Below the pieces are notes generated by a model. It was not told the DNA's origin. It made no database searches and worked only from the letters and a program-made list of their open reading frames with translations. Position numbers and translations under genes: made by a program. Positions 1 through 13,100 of a stretch of DNA of 64,000 nucleotides are shown here, one piece after another. The DNA is from Oscheius tipulae (taxonomy: Eukaryota > Nematoda > Chromadorea > Rhabditida > Rhabditidae), in contig JASJZH010000003.1 in the NCBI GenBank assembly GCA_037178975.1, forward strand, positions 7,192,001 through 7,256,000. Reading direction: 5' to 3'. Positions within the stretch are counted from its first letter, which is position 1. Every line of letters starts with the position of its first letter.

Positions 1-156
1 AGCTCGAAATTGTGTTCTTGATGCCGAAAATCTGTTATCTATATAGGTAACTGTTCAAAAATGTGTAGCCCAACTTCTCTCGACACTTTTGGAGCAATAA
101 ATCAGTTTTTCAATTAGCTCTATGGCCAACTAGAAGGTTTTATTTTTTTTTATCTG

Positions 157-180
157 CTTTGCAACTTTGTAGAACATCGC
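157..180. repeat. Half copy of GATC-centred palindromic element
   Basis: Only the right arm (CAACTTTGTAGAACATCGC) of the palindromic family is preserved here; the left arm is not recognisable. Confidence 0.55.
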
Positions 181-662
181 AAGCCTTATTAAATTGTTCT
201 TCTACCCTAAAAAGATCATCTCTTTTTATGAGTTCTTTCGGTCCCCGTTGATCTGAGAGACCAGGAGAGAAAGGAATGAAGTAAGAGCGAAAAAACTCAT
301 TTTGCGTGTGTCTTGCTCACGTTCCGCGGCCCTTTTTTCACACTCTCCCGGAGATGAGGCACAAAAGAACACATTCAAATGTGAAGGGAGAGAGAGACAA
401 AGACAGAGACTGTCGTGGTTCAAAGACTACTGAACTTTTTCTTTGGACCCATGAGTATCTTTTTGCCTTTCCAAAGGCTAAGAACCGAAACCCTATGGTC
501 TGGGAAAGACTAAAAATCAGTCAGAAAGTGCAGCCAGCTCATCTCCCCATTTTTTTGGTGGAAGTCCCTGTGTTCTCACATATTTTCCGCCCTCGTTTCT
601 GATAAGAAATCCGTCAAGCAAAAAAGATAGACAGGGGTCAAAGTAGGAAAAAAAGAACTCAC

Positions 663-752
663 AACAGTGTCATCAAACTGCTGCTGCTTGGGTAGGGGTG
701 CGGCCTGGATGTAGCAGATGACCAGCGGCAGAAGACAAGGCAACAGTCGCAT
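663..752 (-). CDS. First exon of a secreted or membrane protein (partial gene)
   Basis: The ATG at 752 opens 30 codons beginning MRLLPCLLPLVICYIQAAPL, a textbook signal peptide with a likely cleavage site after IQA. The exon ends at a good donor (GTGAGTTC, 655-662 on the plus strand). No convincing second exon was found between 1 and 650, so the rest of the gene probably lies beyond the left edge. Nothing after the signal peptide (PLPKQQQFDDTV) identifies a family. No AG acceptor is visible just upstream of this ATG, unlike the other genes here. It could also be a chance ORF; the combination of signal peptide and donor is the only support. Confidence 0.45.
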
Positions 753-2524
753 TGCCCGTCACACAGCCGACACCCGAAATGCGAGGGGCGGAGTCCGAGT
801 CCGTCTCTGTTAGCGAGAGAGAGCGAGAAAGAGGGTGGGGTGAAGGCAAAGCTCTCACGCCCCTTTCCTTGAGAAAGAGAAGGAGAAGTACGGTAGAGAT
901 ACGGTAGGACCTTCACTCTTCTGGAAGAGTGCTCTGTTGGAAATGGGAATCAGCAAGGAAGAAGAAGGAAAGTAAAAGCAGAGATAAGAACGGAAGTCTT
1001 TAGGAGAAGAAGTTCTAAGGAACGTTTGAACAAGAATAAGTTATTCAGCTCTGTGTGGAAGCTAGTAAACAGCAGAATCTGTCAGGCTTCGATGACACCG
1101 AAGCATTTCGAATATTTGTGTGGCCAAGGTTACTGTGTTAGAAACATCTTTTTGGGGAAGTTTTCGATCAGATTAATGGCCTGACTGACAAGCATATTGA
1201 AAGATGTTGGCCACGGAGTCCGTTGCCTTACGATGATCTTGTCCGATGCTCAGCCAAGGAGTTTGATGCAAGGAGAAAACTAGACTCACAATGAGTCTTG
1301 AACGATGGAGTGTTAGAAGTTGTCAGTGTTTTCAGAAACTAATCATCAGGGCACAAATCGTAGAACAGGCAAACTGAACGATGGGTCCATTATCATGGAT
1401 TGTAACGGAAAATGACAGACTGGATATAAGGAAAAAAAGGAATTATCAAACCAGAATCTGCTACTCTATTAACAAGACGTAACAGGAACGCTGCTTATAA
1501 ATTACTGCTAATACAGCACAGGTGGTTCTACACGATTTTTGAAGTTCAACGAAAAGAATGCCGAGTAATCTCTTTCAAAACCAAAGTTGTCAACTTTGTC
1601 AATACATTCGAGAAGAAAGAAAAACATTTGCAGCGTCTCCTAAGAGCCTTGGGAACCAGGATTGCTCCGTTGTGTAGTCTAGAATATATGCTATTACAGA
1701 CTTCTTTCCGTACATCCTCAGTAAACGAAGCCAGTGAGATCGAGAAAACAGAAACATCTTTTTTCTTACACGCCTGGCTTCCCTAGGAAAACATCTTGGT
1801 TCAATGAACTCAACTGCCTAACTCATTTTTTTTGTAAACAACAGTTTCCAGGTCAAACTTCTCCGATAATCTGTTCGTAAAAAGTAACTTACCGCATAAT
1901 TCTATCGTATACCTTTGAAGGTGAATTTTAAAAAACTTCCGAGTTCACAAAAGAACAGAGTAGGGTCTTTGCATACAAAAAATAGAGAAAGGAGATCAAA
2001 AGAACTGGTGAGAGAGAGAGAGGGAGGGAGGGACAAAGACAGTAACTCTCGGTTTACGACTACCTAGAAAGTATAAGACAACTCGAACGTGTATAGTCCG
2101 AGAAATAGAGAGACAGGTTGTACTTTGCAGACGGCCTTGCTCTGTCTAGATGTGTCTCTGTCAAAGAAACCACCTATACTCTCTTTCTCGTTTCTCCCGC
2201 TCTCACCCATACCTACGTGTCATTTTGTTGTGCAGATGCATGAGTTCCGCTTAATGGGAAACTGAATGCATCATCCGAACAGGATGCTTGCTGTGTGCGT
2301 TATTTTCAGTTCGGGAGCAGCAGATGTTTGATGTCACGCTTGATGTCCTCAATTTGATTCATAGGTCAAAAGGGCAACTCTCGTTCGTTAGTTTTTTGAA
2401 TTTCAATAATTGGGTCAGTAAGTTGGGTGTAAAAATGTGCTACTTTTGTAGATCAAGAGACAAGGCAACATCTATTACGCTAGCCTAGTAATAGAGGACT
2501 TTTAGGGACCGATAAGCGCATTTT

Positions 2525-2571
2525 GTTCTACAAAGTTGTAGAGCTGATCAAAACTACAATTTTGCAGAATG
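2525..2571. repeat. GATC-centred palindromic element, copy 1
   Basis: The arms read GTTCTACAAAGTTGTAG and CTACAATTTTGCAGAAT around a central TGATCA. They differ from perfect complementarity at a few positions. Confidence 0.8.
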
Positions 2572-3213
2572 TGCTTATTCTTTAAAAAGTATTTCTTCCA
2601 CCCGAAAAATGCATTCTGTACATCAGTTTTGGAAAATAACGCGCGAACACCTTTCCGCGCCACCCTGGCTCTGTTCCCGCATTTCTATTTACTCTTTTTT
2701 ACCAACTGATTTTGCTCTCTTCGCATGCTTTTTACTGTTTCCCCGATCAATTGACCTTTACCATGCGAAAACTATGTCCTGTTCTTTGGCCTTGGTCGAG
2801 AGCGGAGTAGGTCTTTCCTATCTCTAGTCTACTCCTTGACCCTTCCAGAACTGGTACAAATTGGTGCAAAAGAGACAGAACGGTCATCTGGGTGCACGCG
2901 GTTCTTTAGATAGGAATACAGTCAGCTGTTAGGTTAACTCGAACCGGTTTCCCATTGGGTCATCTGATTAAAAGCATTGACCGCGAGTGGGCTCTATGGC
3001 GCAAGCGGATTTACAAGATCCGAAAACTGAAATCTTGACCTTCTCTCTCGATCTCATCCACGCATAGTCATCTCCCTGTTTTCGGGATTGTGACATCATG
3101 AATGAGGCCACATTGCTTTCGAAAAGGAACGTATCGGATCTTCTGTTCAAACATTTCGGGATCACAAAATCCATCATAAGAACAGTCCAGAAACTGGTCA
3201 AATAAGAAAATGT

Positions 3214-3367
3214 TGCTCTCCTCAAAGGGAGAGCTTTCCAAAATTTCTAACCACTGCTGTGGCAGGGTCAGAGATTCGAGTTTACCTCAAAAACTCTGTA
3301 TTTAGAGGCAGAAGAAGCGCTAGATCCTCAGGTCATGAATCGTGCGTGTCGAGACAAAACGGGTGGA
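3214..3367 (+). repeat. 155-bp dispersed repeat, copy A
   Basis: It starts TGCTCTCCTCAAAGGGAGAG and ends CGAGACAAAACGGGTGGA, with the family core TTTACCTCAAAAACTCTGTA. This is the only copy lying outside the FN3 receptor gene. Confidence 0.8.
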
Positions 3368-3454
3368 CCCGCCAAGCATAGCAAAATTTTCAGCAACTAG
3401 AGGCGCACATCCTGGAGCATTTTTCGTGCCTAAGGATGGATTTCTCAGCTTTAT

Positions 3455-3507
3455 GATGTTCTGAAAACTTGTAGCTCTTGATCACCTCTACAACTTTGCA
3501 GAATATC
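3455..3507. repeat. GATC-centred palindromic element, copy 2
   Basis: The left arm GATGTTCTGAAAACTTGTAG pairs with CTACAACTTTGCAGAATATC, with TTGATCA in the loop. It is followed by the family's typical TTCTTGTTTCCGAAAAA flank. Confidence 0.8.
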
Positions 3508-4098
3508 GCAGAAGTCAAAAACAAGTTCTTGTTTCCGAAAAACGGTAGGGAAGTGACGCGCTCGGTGTTTTTCGGCGACTAACCTCGAAGAGAGGTCCAA
3601 AAAACGCGTCACAATGCGGGAGAGAGACAGTAACGAGATAATGAACAAGTTGTCCCCGCGAAGGCCGAACCGTTGCGTGTTAATTTCAGGTCTTGGGGGC
3701 TGCACAAATAAGACCTCTGTAATCAAAGGATAACGAATGGTCTGATGACCTTAGCAATTGCAAATTTCTCACACCGGAAGCCATTACAAATTCCGTGAAT
3801 AGGGGGTGACCGAAAGAACATCAGAGAGAGGGAAGAAAAAGACGTCAGGGGGATTAGGAAAAGGGCAGGGAACGGGGCAAAAAAGTTGAATAGTTTGTTT
3901 TGCAATATTTATGGGAGGATATGAGATGGGGAGGACCCAGCTTGTAGGAATGACTACATTTGGCGGGAAATATATGAAATTGAAGATCTGGAGCGAAAAA
4001 GGCGTCTACAATTAACGTATTCCTCTGCATTTCAAAAGTTGGCGCGACATTCCCTAAGGTACAATTTTTGAATTCAACAATGCGTGTTTGAGCTTTGC

Positions 4099-4150
4099 GA
4101 TGTACTGCAGAGTCGTAGATTTTGATCTTCGCTATAACTTTGTAGAACAT
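4099..4150. repeat. GATC-centred palindromic element, copy 3 (diverged)
   Basis: The arms GATGTACTGCAGAGTCGTAG and CTATAACTTTGTAGAACAT are imperfectly paired; the central TTGATC is kept. Confidence 0.65.
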
Positions 4151-4875
4151 GACAAAATCGAAAAATGAGTGTTACGACTAGAAAGAACAGCTCCAATATG
4201 ATCACTACTGTGAGGATTATTACGAAAGAGGATGCTCTTGTTCTGGAACTCGATAAACTCGAGGTGAAAGCCACGTCAGCTGTCTAACTGATACCTATTT
4301 CTTATCTTGTTCACTGTTTCTTGTGATACCAAGCTTCGAAGCCAAATAGCCAATCTCCTTTCATGTTCCCTCCTCATCAAAAGTGCACTCAATTAGTAGC
4401 CATAATCTCTCGCCCATTTCCGAGAAATTGCCATCGAGAGAGAAGCGTCCGTCGTGCGATGTGAACGAGGTCAGCAAAGTGCAGGAAGCCCCGTGTAGCT
4501 AGCTTTGTGAGAGCAAAGGTGACAAAGTCAGGGACACCTGCCCGGGGAACAGATTCTTTTTTTATGCTCGAACGTTAGGAAAACAGGGCGAGGTCTTCGA
4601 GCCGAATACTATTTAAAAAAAAATGCAAAGTTTCAATCCGAATCAACGTCAGAGATCTTTGGAGAGCTCTGTGAGTGCGGGGTCTTGCGACGTCGACCAT
4701 TGTGGAAGCTTCTTGAGGGGCCAGTTCGCAGGACATTATGTTCCAAGGCTTCCCAACCTTCTCTAGGAACTGTTTTTAATAGACTGTTCAGAGACTGTGT
4801 TTTCTTCTTGGAACCACACTCCGGATCATAAAAAAATAAGGTTATTTCAGGCCTCTTTCAAAGATTGAAGCCATG

Positions 4876-4929
4876 GCATGCTCTGCGAAGTTGTAAATCA
4901 AATCAAAATCTACATTTTTACAAAACATG
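4876..4929. repeat. GATC-centred palindromic element, copy 4 (diverged)
   Basis: GCATGCTCTGCGAAGTTGTA faces CTACATTTTTACAAAACATG. The central motif has decayed to AATC. Confidence 0.6.
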
Positions 4930-5044
4930 TCAAACCCTGAAAATGTAGCTATCAGCTCGAAAAAACTAGCTGGAATACAGAATCAAAGCTGACAGTGGTT
5001 AGGAAATCTGAGTCATCTGAAAAGCAAGCAGATGCTTTGCTCTC

Positions 5045-5105
5045 ATGACCTAGAGGTCTAAGGCGCATGTACCAATCGAACAACCCGGTTTCGCGTCCTC
5101 GTTGT
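5045..5105 (+). repeat. tRNA-like fragment (Leu/Ser-like)
   Basis: The A-box-like CCTAGAGGTCTAAGGCGC and B-box-like GGTTTCGCGTCC are spaced as in a tRNA, but the stems do not close. It is a pseudo-tRNA or SINE head. Confidence 0.4.
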
Positions 5106-6824
5106 TATACGCATGAGCTGGACCTGTGTTTTTCTTTTATAAAATTGGTCATACACAGTATTTTACGTTTTTTTCATCGAGCTTCATAAGTTCCATTCAT
5201 CTTTTCTTTAACCACCTCTGATCGTCCAAAAGTCATGTCATTTTCGCAACAACAACTCACCTCTGAAGTCTGAGGTTTGTATCCTCTTTCCACATCCAAA
5301 TCCTCTCATCTTCCTAGAAAAACCGACTTCCTAGCGCAATCCCTATTCCCATTCTATGAAAATGACCACCCTGACCGCTTGTCTTCTCAGTTCTAAGCCG
5401 ATATCAAACATGAAGCGATAACTTTTCTAATTTCGATAAAAAGGGGAAAAGGCTCCGGGATGATCCTTTTGATGAAGAGATGGGGAAAGGTGCAAGCCTG
5501 AGCATGGCACCTTTCCCTTCTTTTTCCCACTATTTCATTCAGATGACGTAAGGTATCTTTCCGTCAATTCGCCTGATCTCAAGAGGGGGACACATCCCGC
5601 GTCTTCCTATAGGTCAATGTCAAGAGGGGTCTCTAGCCTCAAAACGCACTTTCCGAATCCAATTGAGATTTTACGTAAGGGCAGGTAAAAAGAGACAGGA
5701 GCCAGTCCGGCGGGCGCCACGCGATCTTACAGTGCTGGGAAGGGTGTTCTGCGAAAGTGTGATAATTTGTTTCAGCCCAGAGATAATGGGACAGTTCTGT
5801 GGGAGAGAAGATAATAGGGAAAGAGAGATAGTTAAGGATTTTCGTAGATCCCAAAGGCTTTAAGAGTCAAGGGAATGGATAACCGCACTGTTCATTTCAC
5901 GGTTTCACCTAGTTTCCTTACTGTCCGGCACTGCATCTTGATAGAGACAGAGAAAAATTGCTCGGACCGAAAGTGTAATGTGCAGGTATCAAAACTGTGG
6001 CGTCTCCCTTTTTAACACAAAATATAATTAACGTGATTTTTCAAGGGATTCTCGAGACAGCTTCAGTTGTCTATTTTTCCTTGACCAGTCTGCGCTCAGA
6101 ATCCTCACTCTATTTCTTTGGTCCTCTATAATCATACTACGAGAGCTCCTTCGGTCAAAATTTCAAGTTGAGCATGCAGACACATCTTGTAGCTCTTTAG
6201 CCCCATAAAGGTAGCGGTTTCTTCAATGTTTGATGCCTGGAGTAGTTCAATCTTTTTCGGCACTCTTTTGCGGTTAGCATTCTCGAACAATCAGTAGTAA
6301 TTGGCTCGATTATCGGTCTAGTTTGGATCCCCATTCCTCGGATTCACATTGCTCGTGGGTCCCTGACAATCGAAATACTAAAAATAGGGACATAAGAAGA
6401 TGCTTGTTGTTCTCTTGCTATTTGGACTCTATTCCAAATCGAATTTAATTTCTAATTCAAATTAGAGCTGTTCGAAAGTGGCCTCTATTTGCACTTACCA
6501 AACGCTGATCTTTGTTTTCTTTCGGCATTTTTTGTGGTTCCTCTTGCGAGAGAAAAATTAGATGTGAGCAGTGTACAAACAGGATTTTCACGGCCCCCAC
6601 TGTTGCCTACCTGGCAATCACCATGGGTCACTGTGAATTACTTGGAAAATGGAAACCTGTACCAGGGACCTGCCTGTCTCTGTCACTCGTTGCAGAACAA
6701 AGCCTTCATTTTTGCCCCCATTCCAAATCATCAAGCCAGAGGATAAGTCCAAGTCAAAGCCGCCTCCGACGCGGAAAAAATCACAAAAATCCGGGATTTG
6801 AACAGACGAACAAGAATATAACTC

Positions 6825-6830
6825 TTTATT
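6825..6830 (-). terminator. Poly(A) signal of the FN3 receptor gene
   Basis: AATAAA on the minus strand about 290 nt past the stop codon; no closer canonical signal was seen. Confidence 0.5.
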
Positions 6831-7116
6831 AAAAGACACTTTATATGAGCACACAGACAGAGAGGAGAGGGATCTATTTTTCTTATTGGGGGTAGAGAAT
6901 TCTTTCTTTCTCTCTATAGAAGGCAGTTTTGTTTTTTGAGAAATGTTTACAGGAACTGAGCAAAGTAGAAGAAGATTCTAGCGGAAAGAATGGCAGTGTT
7001 TTTGGGGTTATGGAGAAGAAATTATGAGCAGAGAGTGGGATTATGATAGCACCGAATCTGTGTTTTTGTTGTCGAGAGAAAGAGAGCACCGAGTTGGAGG
7101 ATGAATTTGGATCTTT

Positions 7117-10100
7117 CTAACGTCCGGAAGAACTGTGCTCCTCCTTGTACGTTCTGTGGTACTTCTCCTCTACCGTCTCGCCGCCGGCTCCAGCCTGACT
7201 CGACTGACCGCCTTCTGGAAAATGAATAATTTGAAAAAACAAAAGAAAACAATGAAATGGATCCGAACCCGGGGCCTTTGCGTTGCAAGGCAAAAGTGTT
7301 AGCTACTCGGTTACGTGGAACGGTTTCTCGGGCCGCGGGAAAACACTTGAAGTGACAGAGAGGAGAATAAGAGATTACGGACTTTTTTTAAAAAGTGCCT
7401 AGGAGAATAGTGCTCACAAGTCTTCAGTTAGCGGCTAGAATTTGAAAAACATGGTATAAACCACTTACCAACGTTGGCATTGGAGCTGTACTTCTTCATC
7501 CGGTCCAGAGTCTTGTTCATGGGCTCATTCACAATTCCCAGGAGGTCGTCAGCCCAGTTGTCGTCAGCTGCTCCAGCACCTCCAGCGGCAGCTCCGGTCT
7601 CTGTAAAGGATCCATTTCCACCTGTTCCTTGTTTAAATTTCCGCCGGGTTACGAAGCGAGAACACAGTTCTTTTTGCAATAATTCAAAACGCGGTTGTAC
7701 TCTTGTGGCCTGGGCAAGGTCGGGTCGACGATCGAACGCACCCGATAAGGGCTTTTAGACATTCTTTCGGAGGAGAGGAAAGGAGAGAGAAGCACACGCA
7801 AAGCACAAAGGGGTTAGAATTTAAGGGGATACCTGATCGACGAGCTGGATAGCGGACAGCCGCGGGCTGTCCCCCTTGAGCAGATGAACTCTGTCGCATC
7901 TCGTGGCGAGACGAAGAATACGTATCTGGAAAGGGTTAATGTCTACGAAAATCACACACAATCTATGTCAATGTGGCGTTTAGAGAACGCATGCGTCTAC
8001 TATGTTGTTTGTAAGTCACACAGCTCGAGTCACCAGCTTTGTGTCCCATTTTCTGACTAGAAAATCACAAGACTTAAAAATCATGTGTTGAACCCTAAAA
8101 GTGACTCGGACTATGCAACTTCTACTTTTCTAATGTTAGAACTCACCGTAGTCATAGTTAGAATATCCTCTGGCCTTGGATCTGACGGTATCGTAGACGT
8201 TGGCCGTGTCCGAGGTATATCCTCTCGGAGTAGATCTGTCCGGAGAACGGGACAGAGTGTCCAGCTCCTTCTGGAGCGTGTGGAGAGCATCCTTCCTGAC
8301 ATGCGGAGTGCTCGGGCCGGGTCTGCTGCCGTCCAGTAGACTCTGACTGGCGTAGCGACGCGGCGAGCCGACATCCGAGCGACTACGGTAGTTGTAGCGC
8401 TTGGAGAAAGTGTCAGTTCCCTGGCGATCGGCAGCGGCACGGGTTATGTACGAAGAGCCCATGGTTCCACTGGCGTGACGGGATCTCTGCTCCGTGGTTC
8501 GTTGTTCCGAGGATTCTGGAACAGAAACACATGCCCATGCTGACACACTCTAACAAATTATAGTGCAAACTATACACACTTGGTCATGCTAGAAAAAGCC
8601 TTTTATGGGCCTAGAAATCGAACCAGGAACCTCCACCTTGCGCCCACGAATTTCGAAGTATCTCAGCTTTTTCAGCATTCTCATGTGTTTTATACTTCCG
8701 GAGCTCATTTTAGGAGCTTCGAGTCTCCGAAGTCACTGACTCTGTTAGTATTCTCAAAACGAACCTCTGGCCAAGGCAGAAGCTGACAGCGAGCGACGAT
8801 TACGTCCCAAGCTGCCGTATCCTTCTCCCTCAGAGGCGTACTTCAGGTAGTCTCCCGGGGTGTAGTGTCTTCTCAAGGTACTTCTCCTAGAAGCCGAGTT
8901 GACCTGTTCTTCGAGCTCCGTAGCCAGTTGCTGACCAGTGGATGAGGTGTACATGCCTCCGAGTTCCGGTTGTTGATTATCTGAACTTTTCACTACCCTT
9001 TGGCATTCGACTGATCTATGTATCCTCTCTTTCTGTTTACCAGCTGTTCTCTAATGACGAACGCGGCAGCGCTTAATTAGCCCATTTCTGGTCAAAGGGC
9101 GCAAGAAATGCCCATTGATGACGCGCTTTGAAATTCTAAGAAAAAAGCAGGGAAGAACTCACAAACATGGTAGATCTTGGTCGAGTGAATCTCATCGCCT
9201 TTGGTCTTCTCCAAAGAGGTCAGGCGCTCGGTCAACTCGGTGAGGGACTGCTGGAGGCGACGACTATCCTCGAAGGTCTGGAATTTTTAAATTATTCAGG
9301 GTCAGTCTCCTGGGATGGATTGTTTAGTCATGGTGACAGAGTATGAGAAAGACAAGAACTTGGGTCGGGGTTTAGTCATAAAGACAGGCTACCGACAGAT
9401 TCAAACGATGGGAAACTACTGAAGGGAAGCGAGGGGTCAAGTCTAAAGGAACTGTGACTACCACTCGGTCTCTCTGTTTTGTTTCTCTCCCAAACTCACT
9501 CTTCTCTCGCCAGTCCTGCTAGACACTCCTTCCTTGAATCCATCAACGAAGCCCTGTTTGAAGTCATCTTGTCCCGGATACTGTTCATCCAGACGAGAGA
9601 TCAATGATGGAGTGACGCGGTCTCCGAAGATTCCGGCGTTTCCATCCTTGTAACCCTGCATGAAACCGGCCGAGTAGCCTCCAGCGCTTCCACCTTTCTG
9701 GGCCAGATTGTGCATCGACTTGGTCATTCCAGCCATTCCGGCGTCACTGGAACAATGCACTTCATACTTTAACGCACTGTGAACTCACGATAGTCCCTTG
9801 GCATATCCTTCGTGGAATCGGTCATCTCTGGCACCATAATCCTCGTCCATTCGTCTTCTGGCTTCGGTGCCACTGCCGAGCTTATTGGCATCTTTGAAGC
9901 CCTTCATGTAGCCGGACTCGAAGTCTCCCTTGGCTGAAAACACAGAATCGTTAAGCCCGCACCAAAATTCCAAATCGTTATGACGACCTCATCTGCCCGA
10001 GAAAGTTATCTAGTCATATTTTTCACGCTTAGTGCTTTAAAATGACACAGAACACGCCAGAAAGATGTGAGACAGGTGCTGTTCAAACGTCCTGCATGTT

Positions 10101-13100
10101 CTTGCGAAGCTTGCACTTTTACAGTCAGTTTACGAATTTAAAACTTCCTTTTTGGTAATTTTTTCTGTACAAAGTTGTAGAGCAGATCAAGCGCTACAAC
10201 TTTGCAAATTATCAAAAAACTGGAAATCTACTTATTCGACCCGTAAATAGGGCGCGAACTTGGGCGCTCGTGTTTTGGCGAAAAGGGTCATCATTTCCGG
10301 TGTAAACTCTTCTGGATAGTAATAGCCCCCTTCCTAGCCAATAACACCTTGCTTCTGCCATCACTTTCTCGCCTCTATAATCACTTTAAGGTCTTTTCAG
10401 CAGCAGCCTGCGCTCGTAAATTCGCGCGATCGTGGTGGAGGCCACACCCTGTCTTTTCTCGACCCCCACACCAATTGATCAAAACCGAAGCTGCCACGAG
10501 AAGCGAATCGATGCTGCCACGCCCTATTAGTTGCCAAACTGATCAAAAACTAACCCTTGGTGTCCATGTCGCCTCGGAGACGAGAGACTCGGTCCTCCAG
10601 CTGGCGGAGATTGCCCTCCATGGCTGCTTTGTCATCATCCAGGAGAGGAACTCGCTGTCCATTGGTCGTAGTGCTGAGGAATTCACGACGTGATCGGCGA
10701 CGGCTGAAACTTTTAATTAACGTGAAGGTGTGAAAGATGTACGAAGTTATGGTATGACTTGTTAGAAGGCTTTTAATGAGGAGGAAAAGTGTGTGTTCTA
10801 CTGTTTTCCAGCGTTTCCTCACAAAACGCTTGGACGCCTTTATAGTCTTGGCTATCAATTGGACACCTTTAATGGGCGTACAGTTTTCCAGGGCAAACTT
10901 CTGAAACCGAGGAGAAACGGGTGACGATAAGCCACTGAAAGGAGCCCTCCCCCAAACCACCTATACATCCTAGGTTCTTAGTCTAAAGAATGAAAATCTT
11001 TACGCTTTTGAAAAGCCTATGAAATGATGATCTTATAAACCGACTATGTGACTCTATGACAAAAGCCGACGGGATACGGGTGCTGGCACTCTGAACCTCT
11101 TGGTACAAGCTTCCTACGTCGTTTCGTCAGAGGTACTAAACTGCCTTTTCAAGAGTCATTTAACTTTTTGATCTTTCCTAGCAATCAACAAATAATTGAA
11201 AAGTAATTGTCGTACGCACACTTTTCTTCCTGATAAGAGCAGCCTTCTGCAGAAACTGCAGATAGCTTATTGATTTCTAGTTAGTAAATCGGGTTCAAGG
11301 GTAAAGATAGGTACCGGTTCAGACACCAGAGTAGCAGGCAACAGAGTAGAAGAAGTAGGAGTAGTAGGAGGAGAAGGAGAAGCAGCCACCACCAGGGCCA
11401 TCCGGCCGTCAGGTAGGGAGTAGCTGAAAATGTTGGGGGTATTGACATGTTAGAAATGGGGTTTGGATGACACACGACACGCGAGCATGCTTTCGTACCA
11501 ATAGATACAGAGCAGAGTGAGCAAGACGCCCAGAAGGACGAATGCGAACAGCGCTGGCAGGATATAGGCCCACCAGACGCGTCGGAGCCACCAAAAGCTC
11601 TGATCTGAAGCAGTTTCTGTCATAAGAAGTTCAAAACAAAAGTTTTTGCGTACGAGGAATTGAACCCACGACCCTTCGATTTGGAGGCCGTATATATTCT
11701 TCGCCACTTGGTCGTGAGAGCAAGGCTGCCGCGTAGCATAGAAAGAGCCATAAGCGAACTGTTTCGATTTCTCTAGAAATCAAAAGTGCTCCACTTCGAG
11801 CCATTTTTCAACCAGTTCCACTCTTTCCAGCTTTTTGATGTTTTGTAAAGTTGTAGTTCTCGATCTGTTCCATAACTTTGCAGAACATCGCAAAACGAAA
11901 AGGTAAGTTAATAACTCGGAAACAACAACTTGAAATGGAGCAATACCGTTGAAAAACAATCGCAGTCGTACCTTATAGCCAGAAAAACAAACGAGAATTA
12001 GAGACAACAACGTACCGTCAGGCAGCCAAGCCATTGTCGTAACTGGGCAGCGCCGCAAGGTCTCTCTGCGTCTCCCGAGGGAGAGAGAGACCGTCTCTCT
12101 CTATCTATCAGTCCCGACCCTATCACATATTTCCCTTCAGGGAGAGACCCCTCCCTTTCCGAACCAGACCCCCCTGACTGTCACTGTTACTCTGTCCCCT
12201 TCCCTACCTCTCATGCGCCCGTAGACCGGAGCATTGCTGATGTTCCAGTAGGTGAAGGACTCGTAGGTGATCTTGTGGTTCGGATCCAGAGGGTAGTTCA
12301 AGAAGCCGCCGATGACTTCTCCATTACCGAGACGCAGCTGAAACCTCTCTCAGTTCGTATTTGTGCAACTGATTAACCTTAATCGGCTCGGTAAGAGTCT
12401 CGCGGACGTAACTGGCAGTCACGTAGAAATGGGCGTTCTTCTTCTTGGCCGAGACCTTGTCTGTCAGCTGTGTCCAGTTCGTGTCTCCAGCCGGATCACG
12501 CTCATCCACAACAATATGGGTTCTCCTGAAATTTGTTGTTTTGACCTCGAGACTAATGGTAGCCTATGGGTAAACGGGTTTGATCGCATACTTTACACAG
12601 ACACAAACCACTATCAGGCGTGCCTTTATTTTTGACAAAAGGCGTGGGGGCGGAAGGACAAAAGAAGTGTCAGAATGATGATGATTGGTAGTTTTGAGGA
12701 CCTGTCACCCTGTCTGAACCAGACAATGAGGAGTTTGACCCAGATTTACGAGACAGTAACTGGCCGTAAATTTGAGAGTCACTTTGATCCAGCTAATCAA
12801 GAGTCAAGAGTCACTGACATAGAGTACACAGTGTCAAGCCGTAAGGGTACGCAGAGGTCAGGTGGTTAGAGTAGAAAGTCTAAAGCTTTTGACGCTCCGT
12901 TAGACCATTGTTGGCCCACTGTCCCTCGTCGACTGTTCCTACTGACTATCTCTCTCATTCTGTTCTGACTACTGTCAACTACTGTCGATTTCTCATACTA
13001 GTCGACTGTCTCTCTGATTTGAAACCCCTGTCTCCCTCTGTCCTCCTACTTACTTGACATATTCCTGAGTGGCCGGCGGAATGACATCCACATCCATCCA

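Larger units (their letters stand above)
753..6824. other. About 6 kb without a recognisable gene
   Basis: No exon-like reading frame with splice sites or protein similarity was recognised. The stretch holds four full palindromic elements (2.5-4.9 kb), one 155-bp dispersed repeat (3.2 kb), a tRNA-like fragment near 5.05 kb and GA-rich tracts (around 2.0 kb). The ORFs are short and look random in composition. Confidence 0.6.
7117..10703 (-). other. Cytoplasmic tail exons of the FN3 receptor
   Basis: Nine exons: 10555-10703, 9789-9933, 9500-9746, 9163-9277, 8765-8980, 8147-8515, 7833-7925, 7469-7621 and 7117-7214. In order they encode RRRSRREFL plus a short coiled coil (LRQLEDRVSRLRGDM), two copies of a GYxxGFKDxN repeat block, a second coiled coil (LQQSLTELTERLTSLEKTK), an Arg/Ser/Tyr-rich region (KRYNYRSRSDVGSPRRYAS), a third helix (DALHTLQKELDTLSRS), and an acidic WADDLLGIVNEPMNKTLDRM segment. 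No catalytic motif is present. Many tyrosines and SP/RS sites suggest a phosphorylated scaffold tail (inference). Confidence 0.75.

Noticed and set aside
8111-8546. Overlapping ORFs in three frames around 8.1-8.5 kb
   Set aside because: Only the frame flanked by the donor at 8146 and the acceptor at 8516 joins its neighbours; the others are shadows of this GC-rich coding exon.
11281-11475. Poly-leucine ORF after the receptor TM
   Set aside because: It is an out-of-frame reading of a CTT/CTC-rich intron tract; the splice phase from the TM exon does not enter this frame.
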